From Candidatus Obscuribacterales bacterium (lineage in GTDB: Bacteria > Cyanobacteriota > Vampirovibrionia > Obscuribacterales > Obscuribacteraceae): a stretch of 64,000 nucleotides of DNA. Each line of letters begins with the position of its first letter. Within the stretch, counting starts at the first letter, position 1. The position numbers and the translations under genes were made by a program. The stretch lies in NCBI GenBank assembly GCA_019746975.1, contig JAIERK010000134.1, forward strand, positions 1 through 64,000. The letters are read 5' to 3'. Under the pieces are notes generated by a model. That model ran no database searches. It saw nothing but the letters and a program-made list of their open reading frames with translations, and was not told the origin of the DNA. This document shows, one piece after another, positions 53,754 through 61,830 of this stretch.

Positions 53754-56170
53754 TTGCCGCCGTCGAGTTGAATGTGTATTCCAGTATCTTTTTGAAAGTC
53801 CTTCAGAAAACTGTCAGGCTCAGCGCCGTCGGCGACAGCTTTCGTGAAATCGCGCTTGGAGTCGGCCAGCTGTCCTAACCGTTGATGAGCATATGATTTC
53901 AATAGCAGCGCATCCGCCATGTTCCTTTTCATGAGTTGTTTCACGACAAACTGGAAAACGTCCTCGTTTTTTTGCTCTTGCAGAAGACTTACTACTTTCT
54001 GATAGTCCTGTGCGGCTTTGGCTGTGTCACCGGCTTTGTCGTATGCTATCGCGCGCTCCAGGTATAGGTCCGCAGATAGATTGTTGCGATCGACTTCAGC
54101 AGTCAGATCTTTTATCGCATTACTCCAGTCACCCATTCTCAAATTCAGGCGGCCGCGCTTTCTGAGCACGGGGTTGATATTCGACCTTGTTTCACTTGAA
54201 GCAGTGTAGCTCTCAAGTGCCTGCTTAAAATTGCCCATCTCTTTGTAAATGTCTCCCTCGAGGGAACGCGATTCCCACGCGTTAAATTGATCGGCGGAAT
54301 TCACCTTGACAGCGAGCTTGACTTCCGAGAGTGCAGTCTCAAGCCTACCCAGAGCCTGATACACTTTCGCTCGTTCAACATAGAGCTCGGAGAGTCTCCA
54401 GTTCGCAGGCTTGGATGCAATCGCCTCATTCAAGTATGGAAGAGCTTCGCTCGGGTGCTTGAGTTGCAAGAAAGAGCAGGCGATCAGCTCGGCCGATTGC
54501 ACCTTATCTCCTCCAGCGAGAATGGCGGCCTTACTCATTGCAATCTGCACTCGGGGTTTGCTTGAAGAAAGGAGGTTAGTTTCCGTTGCGCTATTAAACG
54601 AGTTCTGTAAGCCGGCAGAACACAATCCGACAACAAGGAACACCAGAGTCATTTGAGCAGTTTGCTTTCCGATCTGCTTCCAATCATTTTTGCCGTTATC
54701 GTGCAAGAAGAAAGAACCACCTACAATACCAAGCAAGAGATTGACCAGGAGCATGTGGACCGCGAAAACAGCCGGATAGAGCCAGCAGACCGCATCCGAC
54801 GCACCGTCCCAGATTGGAAACATTACTGTGCTCAGAAAGATAGCGGTCAGTGCCAGGGCACACCAGGTCGCCTTGAAAAGCAAGCGCCAACGACTCCAGT
54901 TACTTCCGTGCAAGCCGTGCTTTTTGACATGAGCAAAGAGCAACGCAACCAAAACAGGGCTGGCAAGGGCCACAAGTGAAGCAAAGGCAAGACTGAATGA
55001 AACCATCAAGCTGTACATCAAAGCGACCATGAAATCGATGAAAATAACAACAGCTTGCCCAGCAGAAAGGACCGCTTTCTCTGGCTTTTCTCGCTCGAAC
55101 TTGGCGGGTTGTTTCCCTGCCGACACAAGCTTCAAGTCTCTCAACAGGTCATCAACGGATTGATAACGATCTTCTTTGTCTTTTTCCAAACAGCGAAAGG
55201 CAATCGCCTCCAATCCCTTGAGCGGCTTCCCATCCGGCGTATTTGTCCAAGACTTGGGCTTCTCTTTAAGCTGCGCAACTATCGCTTGCACAGGGTTATC
55301 CGCCCTGAGTGCAGGCCCGCCGCTTAGCACCTCATACATCAGGCAGCCAAATGAATAGATGTCAGAACGCTCGTCAAGTTTGAATCCGAGACATTGCTCT
55401 GGACTCATATAGGCTGGACTTCCGAACACAGCGCCTGTTTTCGTAAGGTCCTGCGTGTCCCTGGATTGTGTCGCCGACATCACCTTAGCGATCCCGAAGT
55501 CTACCAGGCGAGCACCTATTTTAGCGCTTTCGTCGGAATCGGTCACAATCACATTGCTGGGCTTCAAATCGCGATGCAACAAACCGGATTTATGGGCATA
55601 AGAGAGGGCTTCGGCAATATCGATCAAAAGTCGTAAAGCGACAGATTGCTCCAACTTTCTGTTCTTCTTCAAATAGCGAGAAAGATTATCTCCGGCGATC
55701 AAATTCATCACCATATATGGTGCGCCATTCGACGTCCTTCCGTGATCGAATACCTCGACTATGTTTGCATGGTTCAAACGTGTAACTGCCTGTGCCTCAG
55801 CCTCGAATCGCTTGATCGCCTCAACGTCGTTGTCCGCTTTTTGACTGAGCACCTTTGCTGCCATAATCTGCCCAGTCAGCTTTTCGCGAACGCGAAAGAC
55901 TTCGCCCATGCCACCATGGCCGATTGAGTCGATGACCTCATATCTCTCACCGAGTTGAGGCAACTCTACGACCCTGGAAGAAACATCGTTGTCATCGACA
56001 TCGGATGGGGCGGCCGGCTCGTCCCAGACAGCTTCTTGTTGGGGACAACCACAACGGTCTCGGCGAAACAACCAATTTGTAATCGAAGAATCTTTCGAAG
56101 TCGATAGCAGTTTTCCACACGCGTCACAATCTGCTTGCAGCTTGACGGCAGACCTTTCCTTCTCAATCAT
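53750..56170 (-). CDS. Membrane Ser/Thr kinase with four-Cys head and TPR tail (paralogue 1)
   Basis: Residues 15-42 (from ATG 56170) show C-x2-C-x21-C-x-C with SSITNWLF between, the same head as the other three kinases. Kinase domain about 80-345: GHGGMGEVF, AAKVLSQK, HRDLKPSNV, VDFGIAK, YMSPEQC. About five hydrophobic helices follow (370-540), then TPRs to the end, predicted outside. AAGG lies 9 nt before ATG 56170; ATG 56197 is an alternative. First gene of the minus-strand pair; the other kinase follows with a 4-nt overlap. Divergent from a histidine kinase, with a shared intergenic direct repeat. Confidence 0.92.
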   Translation of the reverse strand: MIEKERSAVKLQADCDACGKLLSTSKDSSITNWLFRRDRCGCPQQEAVWDEPAAPSDVDDNDVSSRVVELPQLGERYEVIDSIGHGGMGEVFRVREKLTGQIMAAKVLSQKADNDVEAIKRFEAEAQAVTRLNHANIVEVFDHGRTSNGAPYMVMNLIAGDNLSRYLKKNRKLEQSVALRLLIDIAEALSYAHKSGLLHRDLKPSNVIVTDSDESAKIGARLVDFGIAKVMSATQSRDTQDLTKTGAVFGSPAYMSPEQCLGFKLDERSDIYSFGCLMYEVLSGGPALRADNPVQAIVAQLKEKPKSWTNTPDGKPLKGLEAIAFRCLEKDKEDRYQSVDDLLRDLKLVSAGKQPAKFEREKPEKAVLSAGQAVVIFIDFMVALMYSLMVSFSLAFASLVALASPVLVALLFAHVKKHGLHGSNWSRWRLLFKATWCALALTAIFLSTVMFPIWDGASDAVCWLYPAVFAVHMLLVNLLLGIVGGSFFLHDNGKNDWKQIGKQTAQMTLVFLVVGLCSAGLQNSFNSATETNLLSSSKPRVQIAMSKAAILAGGDKVQSAELIACSFLQLKHPSEALPYLNEAIASKPANWRLSELYVERAKVYQALGRLETALSEVKLAVKVNSADQFNAWESRSLEGDIYKEMGNFKQALESYTASSETRSNINPVLRKRGRLNLRMGDWSNAIKDLTAEVDRNNLSADLYLERAIAYDKAGDTAKAAQDYQKVVSLLQEQKNEDVFQFVVKQLMKRNMADALLLKSYAHQRLGQLADSKRDFTKAVADGAEPDSFLKDFQKDTGIHIQLDGGK

Positions 56171-56189
56171 CGTTAAAACCTTAACCTTC

Positions 56190-56270
56190 AACTGCATATA
56201 GATATTCCCAACCGAGCGTCAATCCATTACGCGATGGCACGAGCGGCGCAAGTGGAATAAACTGCATATA
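56190..56270. promoter_or_regulatory. AACTGCATATA direct repeat in the divergent region
   Basis: AACTGCATATA occurs at 56190-56200 and again at 56260-56270, 70 bp apart, between the start regions of the kinase pair (minus) and a histidine kinase (plus). The size and location suit a shared operator. Confidence 0.45.
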
Positions 56271-56286
56271 CGGACCGGAAACAAAG

Positions 56287-57657
56287 ATGTCTAAATCGAC
56301 GCTGATAGTGATTATGACGCTCATAGCAAACCTTTTCTGTTTGCTGACATTTCTGCAACTTCCATCTCTGGGAATTACAGTTCACCCGGCTCTTCTGATC
56401 ATTATCGCAGTCCTTTCTGCGCTCTCAATCACATACTGTGGTTGGGTCTTCGACTCTAGATGGTCCCAAAAACGACTTTCCATTTTGTGTGACAATATCA
56501 GTCGCATGAGAACTGGTGAAACTCTCAACCCAAGAATCTCCGGGCGAGACGTCGTAGCAAAAATCGACAAGGCAATTTTTAACGTAGACACGCTTCTATC
56601 CAATCAACGTAATTCGCTTGAACAGAGCGACAACAAAACTAGAACGCTGATTGAAACTGTCAATCTGGGGATCATGATTGCCGACTCGGCAGGCACCATA
56701 CTCTCGATCAATCCACGGACACAAGAGGTGCTGGGAATTCGAACAGAAGAGCTGGTAGGGAAAAGTGTGAAAACTGTCTTCCCAGAGCTCGGCGCCTTCA
56801 TGCCATTTTCCAACGAAAACCCAGTCCACAATGTCGAAGTAGGTCTCGCATCAAAAATGCCAGCCGTTTACCTGGAGATTACAGCGAAAGAGTTTGGCAA
56901 GGTTCGCGACGGGACCTGGTTGATTTCACTGACAGACATTTCGGAACGTAAGGCTCTTGAACGGCTCAAGAGCGAGTTCATGCAGATGATAACCCACGAT
57001 CTCAGAGCACCGCTGACCTCCGTGATCCTCTACATCGACATGATGAACGCCGGGCAATACGGGGAATTACCGGCGGGAGCAGTGCATCACGCGTCGCTCG
57101 TGGAGAAAAGCTGCCAGCATATGGTGGATATGATTAACAGCCTGTTGGAAGTAGAAAAACTAGAGGCCGGCAACATCACCTTGTATGTGGAAGAAACAGA
57201 GCTAGCCTCGCTCTTCGAAAGATGCATACACTCACTGTCGAACATGATCGAGAAAAAAAATCTCCAGGTCGAGGTTACAGGAAGCGAGCATACGCTCTGG
57301 TGTGACGAGCAACGAATCTCGCAGGTTCTAACTAATCTTTTGTCTAACGCGATAAAGTATTCACCAAAAGACGGCAAGATTCAGCTCTCAGCAAAGAAAG
57401 AAAGAGGAGAAATTGAAATTGCAGTCTGTGATGAAGGACATGGCGTGAAGGAAGAATTTCGCGAAGCGGTTTTCGAACGCTTCTACCAGATTAAGGGACA
57501 GTCAACCACAGCTAGTTCTGGTCTGGGTTTAGCAATCTGCAAAGAGCTGGTCAAAGCACACCACGGTCGAATTGGCGTAGAGAGCAATGGTGGAATCGGC
57601 AGCCGCTTCTGGTTCGTCCTTCCCATCAAACCAGCCGAAGAAGAGTCCAAAGGCTAG
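56287..57657 (+). CDS. Membrane histidine kinase with PAS domain
   Basis: Two hydrophobic helices (about 5-22 and 33-55) with a very short external loop, a HAMP-like linker, PAS (about 110-220), HisKA with phospho-acceptor His in QMITHDLRAPLTS, HATPase with NLLSNAIKYSP, DEGHGV and ASSGLGLAICKEL. With almost no external sensor it may sense membrane state or use PAS for cytoplasmic signals. It converges on an OmpR regulator gene, and the two genes share the bases of one CTAG as their stop codons. Confidence 0.92.
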   Translation: MSKSTLIVIMTLIANLFCLLTFLQLPSLGITVHPALLIIIAVLSALSITYCGWVFDSRWSQKRLSILCDNISRMRTGETLNPRISGRDVVAKIDKAIFNVDTLLSNQRNSLEQSDNKTRTLIETVNLGIMIADSAGTILSINPRTQEVLGIRTEELVGKSVKTVFPELGAFMPFSNENPVHNVEVGLASKMPAVYLEITAKEFGKVRDGTWLISLTDISERKALERLKSEFMQMITHDLRAPLTSVILYIDMMNAGQYGELPAGAVHHASLVEKSCQHMVDMINSLLEVEKLEAGNITLYVEETELASLFERCIHSLSNMIEKKNLQVEVTGSEHTLWCDEQRISQVLTNLLSNAIKYSPKDGKIQLSAKKERGEIEIAVCDEGHGVKEEFREAVFERFYQIKGQSTTASSGLGLAICKELVKAHHGRIGVESNGGIGSRFWFVLPIKPAEEESKG

Positions 57658-58337
57658 TTGTCCTTTCCATCGTCCTTCTGCAGACGATAACCCTGTCCAT
57701 AAATGGTCTTGATAGTGACACCACTGCCGGTGAGCGCCTTCCGTAGTCTTTTAACACTGGCACGAAGCGCTTCGTGACTAGCCTCTTCATTGTCCATCCA
57801 CAAGCGAGACAGTATTGCGTCTGCTTGAAACAAGTGCCCGGGATGGCGAATCATCATTGACAACAACGAGAATTCACGAGGCATGAGCTTAATATCCTGC
57901 CCATTGTATGTGACCCTAGTGTTCTCCGTCTCGACTACCAGACCCTCAAAATCTATTTTGGGTTCTTCTAGAGCCTTTGGTCTGCGAAGGATAGCTTTAA
58001 TCCGCATGGCTAATTCTTTTATCTGATCCGGCTTCGTCAGATAATCGTCCGCGCCTGCGTCGAAGGCGCGCTCCTTCTCGCTGATACTGCTTTTACCGGT
58101 GAGCATCAAGATCGGCAAGCTGCAACCATTTGCTCGCATTTCACGACAAACATCTATGCCAGGAAGATCCGGTAGGTCCCAGTCTAGAACGATTGCATCG
58201 AAGGGCTGGCCTGTCACCATATCTATCCCGACCCGCCCAGAGCAAACATACTCCACATGAACTCTCTCCTTGCCGAGCCAGTCTTTGATAATTTGGCAAA
58301 GTTGAAGGTCGTCTTCGACCAGGAGGACGTTAGTCAT
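57654..58337 (-). CDS. OmpR-family response regulator
   Basis: Receiver (1-120): acidic pocket EDD, Asp in IVLDWDLPDLPG, LTGKS, KPD in place of KPF. Winged helix (about 130-225): LMPREFSLLSMMI, then IKTIYGQGYRL. Its stop TAG and that of the convergent histidine kinase lie on the two strands of a CTAG at 57654-57657. It is the only regulator near that kinase and probably its partner, though convergent rather than co-operonic. Confidence 0.93.
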   Translation of the reverse strand: MTNVLLVEDDLQLCQIIKDWLGKERVHVEYVCSGRVGIDMVTGQPFDAIVLDWDLPDLPGIDVCREMRANGCSLPILMLTGKSSISEKERAFDAGADDYLTKPDQIKELAMRIKAILRRPKALEEPKIDFEGLVVETENTRVTYNGQDIKLMPREFSLLSMMIRHPGHLFQADAILSRLWMDNEEASHEALRASVKRLRKALTGSGVTIKTIYGQGYRLQKDDGKDN

Positions 58338-58624
58338 TTTGCTCCTGCCTTTCTAGATTCGAATTTAGAATATCATAGAGAGCGTAAAGTCGTTGAGGCT
58401 GCACGCCTAAATGGCCGTCAGATGGGCCTGTAGTGGTCAATTCCTGGCTGAAGAGAGAATCGATTCATGATCAGAGTTTTCACTGATAAAACCAGCAGAC
58501 GATAATAGCAAGCAACGAAAGCCAACTCTAGACTGAAGAAACACAGTTTCCATGATTTAGTCCCGTTTCAGTCATAGTCTGGTTCTATTGTGAAACCAGG
58601 CACCGACCTGGAGCGAAGCTCTCA
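58338..58624. promoter_or_regulatory. Divergent leader, response regulator and kinase operon
   Basis: 287 bp. A small hairpin, CCAGG-CACCGA-CCTGG (58596-58611), overlaps the GG of the GGAG ribosome-binding site (58610-58613) of the membrane protein gene and could mask it. No gene seen. Confidence 0.4.
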
Positions 58625-59314
58625 ATGACAAGCAAGTTGTTCATGCTCGAGCGCGTTGATTCGAAATCAATGGTCTATATCGGCTATCGCCTCACACAGA
58701 TAACCACTTTCGCACTGTCGTTCTCCGGGATGTTACTATACTTGGTCTTAATCAAGCTTGTGCCCCCCAGCATGAAAACGCCGGCAGAAGCAGATCCACT
58801 AACTTTCTTGTTCGGTTCGTTGTTAGCCTTGGTCGGCTACCTTGGTCTGATAACTGCAATGGGCAACCTCATAAAACTCCTGTACGGACAAGAACCCCGC
58901 ACATTACTCCGACAGGCAGCGCTTATCTGCTCAGAGCCTAAGAAATTCGAACGCTACCTGGACTTAGCCTTCGGCGTTAACGCCCTACACGTGATTTCTG
59001 TAATTGCCATCTGGGTCCGTCCGACTTATGTGCCTCCAGAAGGTTTTTGCGCTTTCTTCGTTTTATTCTCTACCGTCTTCCTGACATCGGTCGTCACAGC
59101 ACTTCTCGTTTCCCATCCAAAAGCAACCAAAGCGCAGATCGACAAACTCTCCGATCGTCTCAATAAAGAATTGACAGGCATTTCCGGAGTCGACATGAAT
59201 AAAGCCAATAACCTCCTGACCTTGCTCATTTTGCAAGGGAAATACAAAGAGGCGGACGAGCTCAGCCGGAAGTTAATCTCCCTGGCTGAACAATCGCCCG
59301 AGCTCATAAGTTGA
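58625..59314 (+). CDS. Four-helix membrane protein upstream of the kinase pair
   Basis: 229 aa with about four hydrophobic helices (about 25-50, 62-85, 118-135, 145-165) and a soluble helical C-terminus (about 170-229) that resembles a half TPR (LLTLLILQGKYKEADELSRKL). No family recognised. The stop overlaps the frame of the next kinase gene, so the three plus-strand genes to the window end probably form an operon. The TPR-like end suggests it contacts the kinases or shares an origin with their membrane parts. Confidence 0.75.
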   Translation: MTSKLFMLERVDSKSMVYIGYRLTQITTFALSFSGMLLYLVLIKLVPPSMKTPAEADPLTFLFGSLLALVGYLGLITAMGNLIKLLYGQEPRTLLRQAALICSEPKKFERYLDLAFGVNALHVISVIAIWVRPTYVPPEGFCAFFVLFSTVFLTSVVTALLVSHPKATKAQIDKLSDRLNKELTGISGVDMNKANNLLTLLILQGKYKEADELSRKLISLAEQSPELIS

Positions 59315-59370
59315 GGCAAGATGACACCATCACTCCTGGGTATAACCAAACAGTGGAGCGGATGGTTAAC

Positions 59371-61830
59371 ATGAAAGAACGTCCATCGCAGTTTCAAGAG
59401 CCGTCGGTAGATGTACAGACGAACATCTGCAAGCGGTGCGGAAGAGTAAAACGCGCAGTCAAGTCGGGCTCGCTGACCAGTTGGATTTTCGCCGATAGCC
59501 GCTGTCAATGCCAGATCAGTATGAAAGAGCTGGAGTTGAAAGTCATCGATTCACAGCCTGGCACCGTGCAATTTCAAGACTTCGAAATTCAGACCGTGAT
59601 TGGTCATGGCGGAATGGGCTCTGTCTACAAAGTGCTGGAGAAAAGCTCCGGCAGGACACTTGCAATCAAACTGATGAAAGACGAGTTGGTCAAAGATAGC
59701 GTCTCCGTCAAAAGATTCGAGCAGGAAGTACAGGCGTGCATGGACCTCTCGCATCCTAACCTGATCGACGTTCATGGCTTCGGACGGACCAGCGATGGAC
59801 AGCCGTACTTAATCATGGATTACCTCGATGGAAAGAACCTTCAAGAGCTGCTCGCAGCCGAGGGATTGCTGGAAGTAGATCGAGCACTCGCCATTTTCAT
59901 CAGTGTCTGCTCCGCGATCTCTGCAGCGCACGAACAGGGAATCGTTCATCGAGATCTAAAACCCAGCAACATCATGATTGTCAAAGACGAGACAATTCAG
60001 GAAGAGAAGGTTAAGGTAGTCGACTTCGGAATCGCCAGAGTCGTTAACGCCGATCCCAAAATGGCGCAAAGTCTTACTTCCACTGGGGAAATTTTCGGAA
60101 GCCCGCTATACATGAGCCCTGAGCAATGTAAAGGCGAAGAGGTGGACAGCAGATCTGATATCTACTCACTCGGCTGTGTTTTTTATGAAACACTGAGCGG
60201 AAAGCCTCCGTTTCAAGGGAAAAACCCAATTCAAACCATCCTGAAACATCTCAATGAGGACGAACCAGAATCTCTTGTTTCGAAAAAACTTGGTGTCAGC
60301 CAAGCGCTAAACAATGTCCTACTCAAATGCCTCGCAAAGGATCCGCGAGATCGCTACGCGAACGTGGACGAACTCAGACGAGATTTGAAGTACTTAAGGG
60401 CCGGTCTCGAACCCAACGTCAAAGTCGTTAGATCTAAAAGAAAACGACCTAAAGAGCAGCGAATCCTCAGGTTTCTTCAAATATGCCTCGCCACGTTGAT
60501 TGGTATCACTGTTGCTTATTTTGTATTTTTGTACACATTCAGACCTGCTGATATCAACTCCTTGACTCAGGCTATCAACCAGAACCCCAATGATGCAGAG
60601 AGTTATTTTAGCCGAGCCAAGCTATATGCAGATGACGGGCAAAGTCGAGAGGCGCTGTCTGATTTAAACATGGCTATCGGTATCCAACCGAACTTTTATC
60701 TCGCGCTTAAACACAGAGCCAGAATACATACCAATTTGAAAGAATACCAAAAAGCGATTGCAGATGCGACCGCCGCGATTGCGCTCTTTCCCAAACTGGA
60801 GATGGCATACATAGAGCGTGCACGGACCTATTGGTATTTGCACGATTACGAAAATGCGATCAAAGACTGCTCAAAATCGCTTGAATTAAATCCAAAAAAC
60901 TGGCGGAATAATCGCATACCAGCTTTATATAATCGAGCCGAATGCTACGTCACAATAGGGAAATACCAGCCCGCTCTGAAAGACTGCCAGGAAGCTCTTT
61001 CTCTCATGAATGACGGAGGACCTGACCCAAGGTTAACTAGACGCGATCTGCAAAATACAATGGCACGAGCACTGCTCGGACTAAACAGAAAAGAAGATGC
61101 ATTGAAAGCCGCTAATGCAGCTGTGCTATGCGACGGGAAATCGTACGAGGCGTTGTACGAACGAGCAACGGTGCTCGAATCGATGGCGAAGTATTCTGAA
61201 GCAGATAAAGACCTTACAGCCCTTGTAGAGATGATCCCTCAATCAGAGTTTTACTACAGAGTAAGAGCACAAAACAGAATGATGATGGGCAAGATGACAG
61301 AGGCCATCAAGGACATAACGACGGCTATTGAACTTAAGCCATCCGACGCCGACCTGTATTCAATTCGCGCTTGCATGTATATGGGCATGGGCAAAGACAG
61401 ACTGGCGAACGTCGATCTGGACGGGCTTCTCGAAGTTACTAACTGGAAAGGCGAGCCCGCGATTTATGCAGCAATCACTCAGTACTATTGCTACCGCAAA
61501 GTCGGCGACACGACTTCCGCCAAGCGGATCTTGAAAGAGTACCCCCCCAAGTTGGGTGTGAAGTACGGTTGGGCAGCCGACATATTCAAGTATTTGGAAG
61601 GAAAAATCAGCGCTAAACAGTTGCTCGAAAAAGCAAAACACAACGAAAAATACATTACTGAGGCCCGGAGTTTTATTGGCATGAGTGAATATCTCGACGG
61701 CAAACGTGACGGGTCAACAGTCCAGTTCAGATGGCCAATCAGTTTTGTCTCCAACGAGCCTGAGATTTTGATCGGCAACGCATTTCTGCGAAATAGTCCA
61801 ACCCCAAACGTGGAATCAGACAAGAAATGA
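59371..61830 (+). CDS. Membrane Ser/Thr kinase with four-Cys head and TPR tail (paralogue 3)
   Basis: Head: C-x2-C-x21-C-x-C with SLTSWIF between (Cys20, 23, 45, 47 from ATG 59371). Kinase about 60-335: GHGGMGSVY, AIKLMKD, HRDLKPSNI, VDFGIAR, YMSPEQC. Single hydrophobic helix about 370-393 with basic residues before it, so the TPR array (about 400-790, ten or so repeats, for example YFSRAKLYADDGQSREALSDL) is outside. Possible starts: TTG 59311 (overlapping the previous stop), ATG 59362, ATG 59371. Closest relative is the following gene. Confidence 0.93.
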   Translation: MKERPSQFQEPSVDVQTNICKRCGRVKRAVKSGSLTSWIFADSRCQCQISMKELELKVIDSQPGTVQFQDFEIQTVIGHGGMGSVYKVLEKSSGRTLAIKLMKDELVKDSVSVKRFEQEVQACMDLSHPNLIDVHGFGRTSDGQPYLIMDYLDGKNLQELLAAEGLLEVDRALAIFISVCSAISAAHEQGIVHRDLKPSNIMIVKDETIQEEKVKVVDFGIARVVNADPKMAQSLTSTGEIFGSPLYMSPEQCKGEEVDSRSDIYSLGCVFYETLSGKPPFQGKNPIQTILKHLNEDEPESLVSKKLGVSQALNNVLLKCLAKDPRDRYANVDELRRDLKYLRAGLEPNVKVVRSKRKRPKEQRILRFLQICLATLIGITVAYFVFLYTFRPADINSLTQAINQNPNDAESYFSRAKLYADDGQSREALSDLNMAIGIQPNFYLALKHRARIHTNLKEYQKAIADATAAIALFPKLEMAYIERARTYWYLHDYENAIKDCSKSLELNPKNWRNNRIPALYNRAECYVTIGKYQPALKDCQEALSLMNDGGPDPRLTRRDLQNTMARALLGLNRKEDALKAANAAVLCDGKSYEALYERATVLESMAKYSEADKDLTALVEMIPQSEFYYRVRAQNRMMMGKMTEAIKDITTAIELKPSDADLYSIRACMYMGMGKDRLANVDLDGLLEVTNWKGEPAIYAAITQYYCYRKVGDTTSAKRILKEYPPKLGVKYGWAADIFKYLEGKISAKQLLEKAKHNEKYITEARSFIGMSEYLDGKRDGSTVQFRWPISFVSNEPEILIGNAFLRNSPTPNVESDKK

